A DNA stretch of 64,000 bases from Ophthalmolycus amberensis. Lineage: Eukaryota; Chordata; Actinopteri; Perciformes; Zoarcidae. Positions within the stretch are counted from its first letter, which is position 1, and every line of letters begins with the position of its first letter. Positions 23,601 to 33,009 of this stretch are shown piece after piece. The notes beneath the pieces were generated by a model that had not been told where the DNA came from, made no database searches, and saw only the letters and a list, made by a program, of their open reading frames with translations. Location of the stretch: contig JAFEUB010001482.1 in the NCBI GenBank assembly GCA_024529925.1, positions 564,501 through 628,500 of the forward strand, in the 5' to 3' direction. The translations under genes and the position numbers were made by a program.

Positions 23601-23926
23601 CCCCCAGAGAAGTGATGGTGCAGTCCAACACCTCCATCTTTCTCCCTTGCCCCGTGCGCTCCTTCCACGCCACCTACCGCTGGGAGAAAGACAACTGCAT
23701 CAAGAACTATCCCTGCCTCTTCTCCGGGGACTTCTGCGTCCTGGGACCGGCCGTGGACACGCCCCTGAGGGACGGCGTCTTCCGCTGCATGGCCACCGAG
23801 GACGGGTTCAAGGTGGAGATCATCTCCTTCAGGCTGGTGAACAACGGCAGGCTCCTGGCCGCCTCCCTGGCCTCCACCTTGGGGCCGTCGCTCCTGCTCG
23901 CCATGGCCACCCTGTGGCTCCATTAA
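4964..23926 (+). CDS. sema7a: Semaphorin 7A, GPI-anchored (3' eleven coding exons; N-terminus outside window)
   Basis: Spliced CDS join(4964-5059, 5418-5523, 9641-9748, 10611-10750, 11817-11995, 14360-14468, 14697-14907, 21768-21883, 22347-22519, 22974-23029, 23580-23926): 1641 nt, 546 residues and a stop, all phases compatible, all introns GT-AG. Domains (in-window residue numbers): sema beta-propeller 1-355, with the family block CGTNAGSPRCW near the start; PSI domain about 371-405 with a CRECILSRDPYCGWD core; Ig-like domain about 440-525 with paired cysteines; hydrophobic C-terminus LLAASLASTLGPSLLLAM with no cytoplasmic tail, as expected for a GPI signal. Sema plus PSI plus one Ig plus GPI identifies class 7. 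Known role of the family: surface or shed ligand for beta-1 integrins and plexin C1 in axon growth and immune cells. Signal peptide and first roughly 110 residues are missing because they lie upstream of position 1. Alternative: another semaphorin class, unlikely given the GPI-type end. Confidence 0.88.
5418..5523 (+). CDS. sema7a: sema7a exon: sema domain
   Basis: Begins VNDTVLIDVQGNGQIGPFSD after acceptor CCGCCAG and ends at CTGCAG|GTGACA in phase 1. The GPFSD segment corresponds to the PFSP/PYDP-type blade segment of semaphorins. It joins in frame with 9641, creating a GAT (Asp) codon. Confidence 0.85.
5930..6195 (-). repeat. Dispersed repeat family D, copy 1
   Basis: On the minus strand it shares TTTCAAGCAAACTTTTGAAA, AAAAGAAA and a downstream CGTAG(T/C)xTCAGC(G/A)GG with a + strand copy at 63335-63600. 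No terminal repeats were determined. Confidence 0.5.
8364..8400. repeat. Perfect inverted repeat: 17-bp arms, 3-base loop
   Basis: Arms 8364-8380 and 8384-8400 (core TATGCTGGTTTAT / ATAAACCAGCATA) with loop ACA. Could form a hairpin or cruciform; lies inside an intron of sema7a beside a transposon copy. Confidence 0.95.
8443..8870 (-). repeat. Dispersed repeat family A, copy 1 (truncated)
   Basis: Reverse complement matches copy 2 (28705-29270): CCACAAACCAATGGGTG, GAGCTAAGTACAACCGAATGC-type and GCATCCCCTGCTTTATGGTC segments in the same order. It lacks the CTCF-like end present in copies 2, 3 and 4. Confidence 0.75.
9641..9748 (+). CDS. sema7a: sema7a exon: sema domain
   Basis: Acceptor CCGTCTCAG, donor GA|GTGAGT. 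Completes DGSLYSAM and continues through SIRRTFGSQKLLKTENIWLL; in semaphorins this is the strand that leads to the next conserved block (N)PQF. Phase 1 at both ends. Confidence 0.86.
9974..10512. mobile_element. MITE-like element with terminal inverted repeats, carrying a 23-bp minisatellite
   Basis: Left end CTTCACCCCCAA ... AAAATACATATTTT and right end AAAATACACATTTTGG ... TTGGGGTGAA are inverted relatives. The interior (GTCTAGTTTAGGAGATATTC, GATGGCGGC, ATCATGACCTGGTTGCTTCA) matches a repeat I recognise from percomorph genomes, where the GCTAGCTCAC...CACTGAGCTAGC unit is normally present once. No target duplication was identified. Confidence 0.6.
10296..10416. repeat. Minisatellite, five 23-bp units
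   Basis: CTAGCTCACTTAGCACCACTGAG-type unit repeated with starts at 10297, 10320, 10343, 10366, 10389 and a partial sixth at 10412; units are identical. Each junction holds the palindrome GCTAGC. Confidence 0.97.
10611..10750 (+). CDS. sema7a: sema7a exon: sema domain, NPQF / YFFFSE block
   Basis: Acceptor CATCACCAG, donor ACG|GTAAAA. The split codon A+AT gives Asn, producing NPQFAGAAIIPS, then EEIYFFFSEFNKTARVDEE and RIGRICT, a hallmark semaphorin run (kIYFFFrE ... aRVaRvC). Mammalian SEMA7A has its RGD integrin site directly after the last cysteine; here the next exon begins VDEGG, so RGD is absent. Confidence 0.92.
10751..11816. other. sema7a intron (1.1 kb)
   Basis: No exon. 11549-11686 has GGACCCTTTTAC / GTAAAAGGGTC inverted ends and nested GTTGGCAA / TTGCCAAC arms, perhaps a small palindromic transposon. 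Confidence 0.5.
11817..11995 (+). CDS. sema7a: sema7a exon: sema domain
   Basis: Acceptor TTTCCAG, donor TG|GTGAGC, ending phase 2 inside a Trp codon. Encodes VDEGGIKALLADSWTTFMKA, a CGAGN segment and RAGVLYGLFSNAW, matching the semaphorin DxGG...WtTFlKArl.C and vYGvFs..W consensus. Confidence 0.92.
13035..13182 (+). repeat. Dispersed repeat family B, copy 2
   Basis: Contains AACCTAACGAAGTACTTTTG and the upstream GAAGTCAATGTTGATTTAC segment also found at 32255 (ACCTAACTAAGTACTTTTGT, GTCGATGTCAATTTATTTCA). Confidence 0.55.
13488..13755 (+). mobile_element. SINE-like interspersed repeat, copy 1
   Basis: Starts with four AAGGC units, then AAGTTTATTTGTATAGCACA and AAGGTAATTCAAAGTGCTTC, a very common teleost repeat; continues into AAAGGTCTTCAATCTTGATT. 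Its first 65 bases are identical to the copy at 26853. Confidence 0.7.
14360..14468 (+). CDS. sema7a: sema7a exon: sema domain
   Basis: Acceptor TTGTTCAG, donor ATG|GTAAGA. Restores the split Trp codon and reads VICAYSIEDIDQAFSTSKLK then GYSSTFIGSRPGM; the SAVCvYsl.dI..vF pattern is diagnostic of the sema domain. Confidence 0.92.
14697..14907 (+). CDS. sema7a: sema7a exon: sema domain, ending at a GT-microsatellite donor
   Basis: Seventy codons plus one base after acceptor CTCCTCAG. Starts CVVRKN (cysteine equivalent to the PGkC of other semaphorins), ends HYSVLYLGT, equivalent to the vLYL.T segment. The donor ACAG|GTGTGT is the first unit of a 62-bp GT microsatellite, so reading through without splicing gives an artefactual poly-Cys-Val tail. 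Confidence 0.9.
14908..14969. repeat. (GT)31 microsatellite at a splice donor
   Basis: Pure GT run of 62 bases starting exactly at the sema7a donor dinucleotide after ACAG. Confidence 0.98.
15328..15348. repeat. Poly-C tract (21 bases)
   Basis: Uninterrupted C run followed by TCCCCC; the complementary G strand could form a quadruplex. Confidence 0.97.
16113..16152. repeat. (CA)20 microsatellite
   Basis: Pure CA run in the sema7a intron. Confidence 0.98.
16721..16775. repeat. Compound (TA)n (GAT)n (AT)n microsatellite
   Basis: About nine TA units, then AAACTGATGATGATGATGAT and further GAT units, then seven AT units. Confidence 0.95.
16831..17055 (+). mobile_element. SINE-like interspersed repeat, other family
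   Basis: CAATTCAATTCAGTTCCATT then TTATTTGTATAGCCCAACAT, GCCTCGGAGGGCTTTACAAT, ACGACGTCCTCTGTCC, and GATGTCATGTGTAAAG at the end. This is a well-known teleost interspersed repeat pattern, nearly full length. Confidence 0.75.
17357..17694. repeat. (CAGA)n array, about 340 bp
   Basis: Tetranucleotide CAGA/GACA array with scattered CACA, CATA and CCAGATA variants. All overlapping open frames (DRQT on +, CLSV on -) are artefacts of a 12-base codon period. Confidence 0.98.
21768..21883 (+). CDS. sema7a: sema7a exon: last blade of sema domain
   Basis: Acceptor CTTCCACAG, donor AAG|GTATGA. Codes for DQGKVLKVLHSSEGVFVIS and then QYSLFHNEGPVLNMAIDSQK, matching the semaphorin TD.G.v.KVv consensus. 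Phase 1 in, phase 0 out. A 19-base poly-G tract lies only 18 bases past the donor. Confidence 0.9.
21902..21920. repeat. Poly-G tract (19 bases) next to a sema7a donor
   Basis: Uninterrupted G run 18 bases after the donor at 21884. Confidence 0.97.
22347..22519 (+). CDS. sema7a: sema7a exon: end of sema domain and PSI domain
   Basis: Acceptor CCCCTCAG, donor ACTGG|GTACGA (phase 2). Codes for GHLYVGTAMEVQRLPLADCS, the conserved kLYvgs...V.qvPl.xC end of the sema propeller, then a PSI domain with cysteines in YGDTCRECILSRDPYCGWD and RRRC. Confidence 0.93.
22974..23029 (+). CDS. sema7a: sema7a exon: short PSI-Ig linker
   Basis: Only 56 nt. Acceptor TTGTTACAG, donor GCTG|GTGAGC. Completes a Gly codon and encodes TLIQNLDQSNSSVCGEAA, aligned with the linker between PSI and Ig domains of SEMA7A. 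An exon this short would be missed by ORF-length filters; it is supported by phase (2 in, 1 out) and by both splice sites. Confidence 0.82.
23580..23926 (+). CDS. sema7a: sema7a terminal exon: Ig-like domain and GPI signal
   Basis: Acceptor GTCCCTCAG, in phase with the short exon at 22974. Encodes an Ig-like domain (FLPCPVRSFHATYRWEKDN ... GVFRCMATEDG), then LVNNG, a likely GPI attachment stretch, a hydrophobic tail ending TLWLH and a TAA stop at 23924-23926. The base composition is strikingly GC-rich compared with the flanking introns. Confidence 0.92.
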
Positions 23927-24846
23927 CCGCAGCTACCGCTAATGCTAACCCCTCATCCTTACTGGCTCCCGATGCGAGAAAGACGAGGAGCATCTGTCAG
24001 GAGGTTCGGTTCGCAGAGCATCGAATTACATGGTTGGGTTGGAAGGTGAAAATTCACCTTTTTCCACATCGATTTTTAGAGAAAGAGTTAAGAAAATGTA
24101 ATTGAGAGATAAAATTCTGTAATTTATTTTTCTTGCATAAAGCAACATATCAGCAGCTACCTTGAAAATCATACTAAAGTGACTCGGAGTTACTGGCCAT
24201 GAATTGACACGTCTTGCGAGTTCGATTAACCAGAATTAGGTGCTTTGCGAACCTTTCCTCTCTGACTCAAAACATATTGTATGAGTTGGGGCGAAAAAAC
24301 ACCAATACCAGGCCAATTATTTTCACCATTCCTCTACTTCTTTTCAAATTGACTTGACTGTGCTTATCTGTGAATATATAAACCTTTAATACCGCTCTTA
24401 CATCTAGTCATTCATCTCGTTAAACTTCATTAGTATAGCTCATTAGTGCTAGAACATTGTCTGGTATTGAGATTTAAAAAGCCTTAACATTTCGGGGGAC
24501 AAAAACTCCTAAGCACAATTTTGCAGTCGAGGCAGAATACTGCAGCCTCGGGCGGACTTGGCGCTGTAATTAGTGCACGCGAGTCTTAACAACAGTCGCT
24601 GGGAGGAAGTGGCAGCTTTTTGACAGGAAGCAGGCGGGTGGGCAAGAGCTCATCTTCGAACATCACTGTGTCTCAGCACCTCCTCCTCAGACGCGGCAGT
24701 TTCTTGCATCTTTTTAATCAGATGGTATCAAACGTCGTTATTACGCCTTGTTCACAGCTTTGTCCGTCGTTTTATTATTAATATTTTTACACACGCCACA
24801 GCTCCGTTGGAGTAAAAACAGGAGCGTCAACATAAAACCGTTAAAT

Positions 24847-24852
24847 AATAAA
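24847..24852 (+). terminator. Candidate poly(A) signal for sema7a
   Basis: First AATAAA on the + strand after the sema7a stop codon, about 0.9 kb downstream; another AATAAA lies at 25097. Position is plausible for a 3' UTR, but nothing else in the sequence confirms use. Confidence 0.3.
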
Positions 24853-26852
24853 ATATAACTATCAATCAATGGCAAAGTGTTAAATCTGGATCATTTATTG
24901 TGGACAGATGATGGTTGCAAGTTACGTGAAACAGCACGGACGTTTGTTTTTTGCTAATTCCGAGTCCCAGGCGTCCATTAGTGTTCAGGAAACAGAGCAG
25001 AGAGCAACAACGAGGAGCTAATCTGCTGCCAATGGCATCCAATTCAACCCGGCAATGCGTAAAGATGTGAACAAGGTGTTGCGCTCTAGCAATTTCAATA
25101 AACACACACTTACATTATCATAAGGGAAGACGAAGCTAAATGGAACCGCATATTAGGCTTGCATTTCATTGTTTGCTTGGAGGAAAAAAAAAAAAAGTCT
25201 TGTACTTAGATCCGTGAAGTGCGTTCTGTATTTTATTGCTCTGCAGATGCTGATTTCTACCATTGCTGCCTACTTGTGTAACATTTTGTGTTGATTGTTT
25301 GGGTTTTCATGCCATAGTTAGAACGTGATATGTAACCATTTACCGCTGTACCTCTTTCCCCAAAGACGCCGGTGCAAAGAGACAAGGAACTGGGTGTTTG
25401 TTTCTGTACTTTTGTGTCTCTATGCTGTGAAACAAAAAGGCCTGACAGATTCCAACAAGACGCTTCAATGATGTACAGCAGCAACAACAGCCAGCGACGA
25501 GAGCAGCGGCTTTAACGTGCACACACTGTATTAAGACCAGGAAGGCAGGTTGAAGCTGAATGTAAAAGCAAATTAGTTGTGAATGTAGCTGGAGTTGAAT
25601 AGCACTGAAATGCCCAACAAGCTCTGTAAACCTTGTGAATGCTGATCAGCTGACTGAAGAAGCAGGCTTGTGCGGTGATGAATTAGCATGTTCTCCCGAG
25701 CTTTGAGAATTATCATTCAGCAGTGTTACATGAATCTGGCCGTGCCGAGCCGTCCACTGTGGCAGAAATGTCATTAATAGCCAATTAGACAAAGCAGCCA
25801 ACTCCTCATCCAACGTATTAAATAATTCAGTTCACACCGTCGGGGAGAGGAGCAGCGAGCATGTTCTCAGCTGTGAAAATCTCAAGGAAGTGTCGTGTTT
25901 TTCACTCAGCTGGGTTTTGTGTTGCTGCTCGGGGATCTGCTTGTGGGTCTTTCCCACAACCAAACTCACAAACCCCCGACATGCATGTTAATCCTCTTTG
26001 TGTCTCAGTTGGAAATCAACACCAGCCAAGTGCTAGTAAGCGTTCAGTGAAGGCTGTTGACGACGCTGTCAGAGACCATTGGCAGGAAACTATCTCAACA
26101 TGCACCGATGGGCTGAAGGTGTTTCCTGTATAACCTCCTTCATACATTAACTATAACTGCTGCGTATGTTTATGTGTGATTGGACTCAGAAAGCTGTTAT
26201 CGCCACAATGAGAGGAGAAGCCTATGCTAATCTTTTATTAGCAATTTAACGTGGTATCATAAGCTTCCTGTGTCCCAAGTCCATACTATAGACCCAACGC
26301 AGTCGGCAGAATTTCTTTGGGCATTTTAATGTTTCTGCAGACATTTGTGAACCAAAATGATGTTTCATGAATGTTTTAGCCTCGTATCACGCTTGCAGAA
26401 ACGCAAGCATTCAACGACTCCGCGGTTTCCAGAAACGTGCGACGCCAACATTGTTCTGATAATCCAGTGGAGACTCTTCAGACTGTTCATGCGGAAGTGT
26501 TTTAAACAGTAAGCTTTTAGAGAGGATGCGGTTATCCTGCACTAGTTGTGTGAGAGTTCGTAAACAGATGTTTGGATGTAGTTTTGCTGTTGTTGAACGC
26601 GGCCCCAATTTACTTCAAATCATCGGGACTTTGCTCCGTTTTTTGATTCTTCGTTCTTATACAATTCTTATAAAAAGTTCCTTTTCTTGCGACAAAGTAT
26701 TCCATTAACCAGGTACTTTACGTTGCCTAACGTGACGGTGTTTATTTGGCAGATGTCTGCAGTGTGGAGTTTTCTCACCGGAAGAGATAACCTCGAGTTT
26801 AAATGGGGTCAGATAGTTGTTGGTAAAATCAAGCTGTCATCACTCAGCACTC

Positions 26853-26922
26853 CCAAGGCAAGGCAAGGCAAGTTTATTTGTATAGCACATTTCAACAACA
26901 AGGTAATTCAAAGTGCTTCCCA
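26853..26922 (+). mobile_element. SINE-like interspersed repeat, copy 2 (short)
   Basis: AGGCAAGGCAAGGCAAGTTT, then ATTTGTATAGCACATTTCAA and ACAAGGTAATTCAAAGTGCT, identical to 13488 onward for about 65 bases, then diverges abruptly. Confidence 0.7.
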
Positions 26923-27540
26923 GTCATCATGCTCAACTAATCAACATGTGTCAAGCTATTGCGTGGAATTAAGATTTATAGCATTTGTACCAACTATCCA
27001 AATCTCCTCTGTGTTCAAGCCCTTGCTTTGATGTGGATGTTCACACGGCGGCTTTCTCGAAATTCAGTTATCACTCAATCACATGCGTCAGGGTCAGCCA
27101 GGCCGATAAAGGCTCATCTCCTTCAAAGAAAGCTCTTGATTTGCCTTCAGGAGGCCGATGTAATTGGCTATCTGCTGTCAGCCAATCAGCGTGGAGTGAA
27201 GCGGGGCCCTGTTTCTGTTTGCTCTGGGGGCTTTTGAGTGTCAAGTACTGTACATGATGTGTGCCCACGATTCTGTGTCTCGATATATCTCATTTTAAAA
27301 GTAACATGCCAAACTTGTTTAAAAAAAAAGATTTATATTGGTGCAATGCCAGTCGAATGCCATCTCATAACGTGTATTTTTAAAGAAGACATATCTATAG
27401 TGCAATAGATATTCATGTAACAAACCCATATTGACATGTGTTTCCCTGAACATGTGCGGTGAAAATTAATAAAATATAAGTATAAAGACATTATTTACTG
27501 TGTTTATTTGAAAGAACTATGAAACTGAATCATTGAATTT

Positions 27541-27910
27541 AGCTTTCAATTCCTTAAACATCAACAATGATGCAATCAAGGTTTTTAATGGGCTTTTAAA
27601 GGATAATTCATGGATTGGATTATATAAAGGTGTAGTGACATAGTTTAGGAGCTTTCTTTTTCTTACAAATTAAATGGCACCTGTAACTATTATCCCCCTT
27701 ATAAAAGCAATGAATCCATGCAGAAAACCCTTTCAAGAACCATTAATGCATTCAAATCCATAATTATACTCTTTAATTAATCCCATACTTTATGGGGTAA
27801 ACCAATTAGATACTTGAGTAATTAACAAGAATCTCAAATATATCAATTTAAATTTAAATCTATCTAATTGGTTAATAAAGGGCTTTTAAAATTTAAATCT
27901 GTTAAGGGGC
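27541..27910. other. AT-rich non-coding block with homeodomain-like sites
   Basis: More than 70% A+T by eye, with several TAATTA/TAATTG/CAATTA motifs. AACCAATTAGAT at 27800-27811 and ATCTAATTGGTT at 27862-27873 form a 12-bp inverted repeat, and GGGCTTTTAAA occurs twice (27590, 27880). No transposon match recognised. Confidence 0.35.
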
Positions 27911-28704
27911 TTCAGTCACCTTTTCAGATTACAGTTGTTGAGATAAGAGCATAAAATAAGCAGAATATTGTGTAAATCTGCATCACAAAATGGTTGACAT
28001 GCAGTTGGAGGTTCCTGTCAAGACAGGCAGGTTGCATCATCACCATCTGCTGGCCAATATTTGGTGTATTGGCAAAATATGTAAAAGGACATAATACCGC
28101 CCATTCAGCATCTAAAATCAACCGACATGAGTCATTAATCCAGTCTAGTTATTCTTAAAACTTGAAGCTGATTGTTGCAGTCGTGTTATTGTAGCGTCCC
28201 TCTCCCTGATCCGTGGTATTTCATGAGTCCAGAACCAGCATCTTGTCCATGCATCAACACTAATGGGGCATGGTTGTCAAACCTGTCTGCTCCAATATTC
28301 AGAGATGATGTTACAGCAGCCAGCCGGCTCCGTGATAGGACTCGAGAGAGAAAGCCGGCTTTCCAATTATCCAATTATGTTGGTTAAACATTTAGTGAGA
28401 CTATTGAGTGAACTGAATGCACCAAAAGCCTAGTATTTGGGAACCTGATTACATAAATGCATGCTAGTTAGCTTTGTCAAGGAGGAGGAAATGTCATACT
28501 ACAGTGAATTTTGTCCAAAAACACTTCACCTTCTATTGGTTACCATAATGATAGACACCGGCTTTTTAAAAACAATACGTTAATGACGTAAGAGAGATGT
28601 GGTGAAGATTACACCAGTGCACAATTTAGCTCCACAATTGCAAATACTAGCCATCCTTGCCATAAGAGGACCTTGTTGACTATAGCAGTGTAAAAATAAC
28701 TTTA

Positions 28705-29270
28705 AACTGTAGACTGTATAGAAGAAGGGGACACTGTGATGTCACCCATTGGTTTGTGGACCGCCTTGATTTTGGCATTTTGATGTCGCCATCCTGTTTT
28801 TTTGCAACCAGAAGTGACACAAGAGGGTGGAGCTCAGTACAACCGAATGCTGAATATTTTTAGTCGACCAAACTGTTACAATTATCTTTCATGAACTTGA
28901 AACACACTCTGAAAGTGTTTTAATACAAACAGTCCACTCACAGACCGGACAACGCTATAATAGTGACCTGTCAATCACAGTAGCCCCGCCCTAAAGCATC
29001 CCCTGCTTTATGGTCTGTTTGACTCTAAATGGACCATAATGTACTCAATGAACATCATGCTGTATTGAAGAAGACTTGAAACTAGAGATTGAGACCATAA
29101 ACTCATGTTTACAATGTTTACTGAGGTAATAAATCAAGAGAGAAGTAGAGTCATTTTCTCATAGACTTCTATACAACCATGAGGAGTCGCCCCCTGCTGG
29201 ACACTAGAGAGAATGCAAGCTCTTGGGCATTGGCCTCCGTTTTCATGATTGGAGGTTGCCGCCTGCTTTA
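28705..29270 (+). repeat. Dispersed repeat family A, copy 2 (longest)
   Basis: Runs from AACTGTAGACTGTATAGAAG through GCATCCCCTGCTTTATGGTC, AAGAAGACTTGAAACTAGAG, TTCTCATAGACTTCTATACA and GAGTCGCCCCCTGCTGGAC. The last is a CTCF-like site (29186-29200, reverse). Copies share order and near-identical 150-bp cores with 50170 and 53735. Confidence 0.8.
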
Positions 29271-30024
29271 AAGCTAATCTGAATGTTGTAAATATGGGAA
29301 TTTCTTTAAGAAGATAACAAAAAACAACATTATACAGTGTTTTGTTAGCAGTGTAAATTTCTAACCGTTCTGAAGATAACTCAGTGTTGAATTAACAACT
29401 TTTGCTAGCTAGATGGTTTCACATTTTGGGAAATATTTTTATTTTCTTGCTTCCCGGGGGTGAGATGAGAAGAGCACTCTCCTTCAGTAAAAGCAGCCTT
29501 TTGCAGAAGTCAATCAATTCCTGAGCTTCTGACTCAAGAACAAAGCCTTGCTTTCAGGAAGACCCTGAGTAGGCGTCTCCATCTCACTCCGTTAGCTCAC
29601 TGTTTCCAAACAAATTGCTGCCTATCGACTCTATTCATATGTTCTGGCTGAAATAAGCAGAAGCCATTCAATATAAATCCTCCTTTCTTGTCAATTGGTT
29701 TGGCACATCCATTGTTCTGCAGTTATCAGGAGCACACACACACACAAACAATAAAGAAGTTCACATGTCAATCTTCTCAGTGGCAAAAACAAATCAATCA
29801 ATATTCCATGATAATTGTTTCCAGATGTCATGTCTCAAAACAATGACGCAATCTGCCTGAGAAAAGTATGAAAACTGCTGACAGCAGGTTCTGGCTGGTT
29901 CTGGTTCTTCTTGATCATATAAACCAGCACATTTTCACTCTCTTGTCAAATACCACCGCTTCGTCAACTATGATGCTCCAGGTTCCCCTCTAGCAGCAGT
30001 ATTGGATGTAAAAGAGGGCGGCGT

Positions 30025-30150
30025 GTCAGTTTCCGTAGGTTACATGCATAGTAGCTTTTCAAAATAAAAGCCCATGAACGCAGGAAACGTACATTTTCCT
30101 CTCGTAACATGCATTGTGTCTTTTCAAAATACATTTTGTGATTATAGTAT
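30025..30150 (-). repeat. Relatives of repeat family B, two units
   Basis: Reverse complement has TATTTTGAAAAGACACAATGCATG and TATTTTGAAAAGCTACTATG, matching the pair of TTTATTTTGAAAAGAxACTxxG units at 62859-62935. Confidence 0.5.
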
Positions 30151-31268
30151 ACATGTCAACTTACACAAAAAAATGAAGTTTAGACGATAAAAATACGCGT
30201 TAAATAAAGTGTGTAGAATTAGTAGGATTGTTATAAGTAACTGGCATTAATGTACGTTTCTTCATAAAACAGATCTAACCGAACCCTTCCCACCCGCCCT
30301 TCACAGACTCTCTCGCAATTTATTGATTTTTCTATTATTTTATCTAACCTTTATTCAGCCAGAATAATCCCATTTACATTTTGAATCTCAAGGGTGTCCT
30401 GAACAATTACATAATCTAGTTTAAAATGTTTCTCTAGCTCAGACCAAGATGAGGGTCCAGACATTTTAAAAGCACTTTCAGCAAAAACTGGGTGAGTTCT
30501 TGGAACATTAAATTTTTCCGCATTGCTGAAGTTTGCAGCTTCTGATTTTTCAGTAGAGAACAGAGATAAGGAGGCACTAATATGGCATCATACAGAAAAA
30601 CAATTAACAATGTTCGAACATAAATTGATGAGGGAACAAACTTTGGGACCCAACCAGTGACTCGACCCATACCATGTAGTGTTATCAACTACATGGTAGT
30701 TAGAAACTACTACTACTACCTAACTACTACCTAACTTAGAGGAAGTGAATACATGCTAAAAACAACCTGTGGTCTGTGCAGAATGCAGAGACAAAGGCAA
30801 CTTCCATACCATCAACGTATAATGTTCACTCGCGTCTCTGCCAGCTCTCCAAAAGCCTGTGTATCCTACCCGGCACAGCGTGGATACCTTCATTCAGTGT
30901 TTAGTGACAGTCCAAAAGGTTCATAGTTTCTACAGTGAGATCATGTGGAGAATACCTGCCAACCTTTCTAGGATATGAAATGCTCAAACCCCATTTAGGG
31001 ACGTTAGGGGACAGTTAGGATTGACAAACATTATGGTGTGATGTAATAACTGGATCATTGTCAAATATATTTGTATGTTCTTTTCCTTTATTCTATTTTT
31101 CCCCCCACTGTCCCCCATCTATAATTCATTTTACACTCACCTGTCAGACATATTGTTTGACTGTTTACATTTCAAGCACCAAAAATGAATTCCCTTTTTA
31201 CTTTATTGGGTTAAATGCAGATATCCATATTCTAAGAGCCGGACAAATGAAACCAAGTCTATCCAAGT

Positions 31269-31287
31269 CTAACCCTAACCCTAACCC
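31269..31287. repeat. Short interstitial telomere-like array
   Basis: CTAACCCTAACCCTAACCC: three copies of the vertebrate telomere hexamer (complement strand TTAGGG). Confidence 0.9.
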
Positions 31288-31365
31288 GATAATGTCATCA
31301 ACACTTATGAATGTAGTGACAGGAAGGTGTTCTTCCTTCTCAGCAGTCTGACACATTCCTGAGCA

Positions 31366-31398
31366 ACACACACACATACACACACACACACTCACACA
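31366..31398. repeat. CA microsatellite (imperfect)
   Basis: CA run interrupted by TACA and CTCA, ending about 33 bases before the TATA-like element at 31431. Confidence 0.9.
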
Positions 31399-31430
31399 GA
31401 TTACTGAGAGGCTGCCAAGTTGCCAAAGGC

Positions 31431-31553
31431 TATAAATCATCCAGTGTTGAGTAACTTCCCGTCACTTCTCACCAAGCGTCTGACTTTCAAACATCACATT
31501 TCAACCTGTGCTGTGTGTTAAACTGGCAGTTGAATCTGACCGCCCATCTCAAG
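31431..31553 (+). promoter_or_regulatory. Candidate TATA promoter with non-coding first exon, gene uncertain
   Basis: TATAAAT at 31431-31437, then about 100 bp of non-repetitive sequence ending CTCAAG|GTGAGTG with the donor GT at 31554-31555. The arrangement copies that at 38964. It could be an alternative 5' exon of the tlr18-like gene 8.7 kb downstream, or the start of an unrelated non-coding transcript. A CA repeat and a short telomere-like array lie just upstream. Confidence 0.35.
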
Positions 31554-32254
31554 GTGAGTGAAGTTGAATTTTGTTCTGTCATGTCTGTTTCAAAGTTTTA
31601 GTTTTAACTCTTAAGATACAAATGTTTGTGGTATTGTTGCAGTATTGTCAAGTTTGTTGCAGTTTTAATCTGCTGCGTTCTTCATATTGAGGACTATTTT
31701 CAGTGGATTAACACCCAAACATCTCACATTATTTGTGAAGTCAAACGTTAAGTTCTGAAGTTTTTAGATTTAACGAGGGTAAAGCATTGGCATTGGGTAA
31801 ATAGAGACGTCAGACTTTGAGAAAAGAAAGACTCGTCACTCATTAGTCATCGCTGACCAGAAATCTGTCACAGAGCACACACCCATCTCGGATGTTATCA
31901 GCCAATCAAATGAGCGTTATCAGTTGTTATTGCTACCGTCCTCTTGCTTTAGACGGGGAAACGGCTTCTACCTGTAAAACTTAATGTTGTGTTTTGAAAA
32001 ACACAACAACTTCAGATTTAACTCCTTGTGTCTCATTGGTGGAAGTCCAGAATTAGTTTGTTTATCAAACATTTTCAGGCTTGGCAAGTTATGAGTTTCC
32101 TTTTCACACAAGACTCACCTGAAGTCTGCAGTTCAACCGCAGTCGTATCAGTTGTCACGTAGAAGCTCCACTGGAGTAAATGGGGTTTGACAGAAATAAA
32201 TGTGTGTAATAATCATTAACCAGAAAATATAAAGAGTGACGCATTCTGCTTAGG

Positions 32255-32430
32255 GAAACCAGAGGTCGATGTCAATTTATTTCACCCCAAACGTTAACTT
32301 ATTTGTCATATAAGTTCCCATACTCAAGTATTGCCACATCCATAGTTATTTAACCCAAACCACGGTCGTTAAACCTAACTAAGTACTTTTGTTGCCTCAA
32401 CCAATTTTTGCCTGTAAAGACAGACTTTTA
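32255..32430 (+). repeat. Dispersed repeat family B, copy 3
   Basis: Contains GAGGTCGATGTCAATTTATT, then CATATAAGTTCCCATACTC and ACCTAACTAAGTACTTTTGT. Same order as copy 2. Confidence 0.6.
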
Positions 32431-33009
32431 TTTTGAAAATACTGTATGTATAATATGAAGGGAATTTGACCTGTGTTGCTGGACATTCATAAGAAAATGC
32501 ACAAAAGAAGATAGGATAGTAAGATATCATAAGAACCTTTGTATATATTGCTAAAGGGCACTTCAGTGGTGGTAATGAAAAAGCAGCTCTTTCACGTTTT
32601 CTAGCCAGCTTTTTCATGGTGGTTCAGGGATTGCAGCAGCAATGTACTCTATGTCACATACATGAAACATGTAGGCTGTGACAGGATTAGGCTTGTGCCC
32701 GTTTTATCTTTTAAGCCACATCATAGTCGTGTGGCTCTGGGAACGTTGGGCATCGGTTGCTTGATCAGCAGTTGTCAGTTCAGATTGTTCTAGAATGAAT
32801 CACTTGACAAATAGTGGATAGATTGCCAGTACATTTGGTACAGACATCCATGTTCCCCGACAGAATGCAATAATTATCGATCCCCAGCTTCTTGATGCAG
32901 CGTCATCATCAGATCATAATTTAAATAAGTCCAATATAATTTTTTAATGCCCAAATACCCGTAAAATGAATAGCTTTCCCAACACCTTCTTCTAATCTTA
33001 CATTATATT

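Larger units (their letters stand above)
23927..31430. other. Intergenic region between sema7a and the tlr18-like gene, first part
   Basis: 3' UTR of sema7a presumably up to about 24.9 kb. Holds a SINE-like fragment (26853-26922), an AT-rich unit with a strong inverted repeat (27541-27910), repeat family A copy 2 (28705-29270), a family C fragment (29425-29500), family B relatives (30025-30150) and a telomere-like array (31269-31287). No coding exon recognised. Confidence 0.6.
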
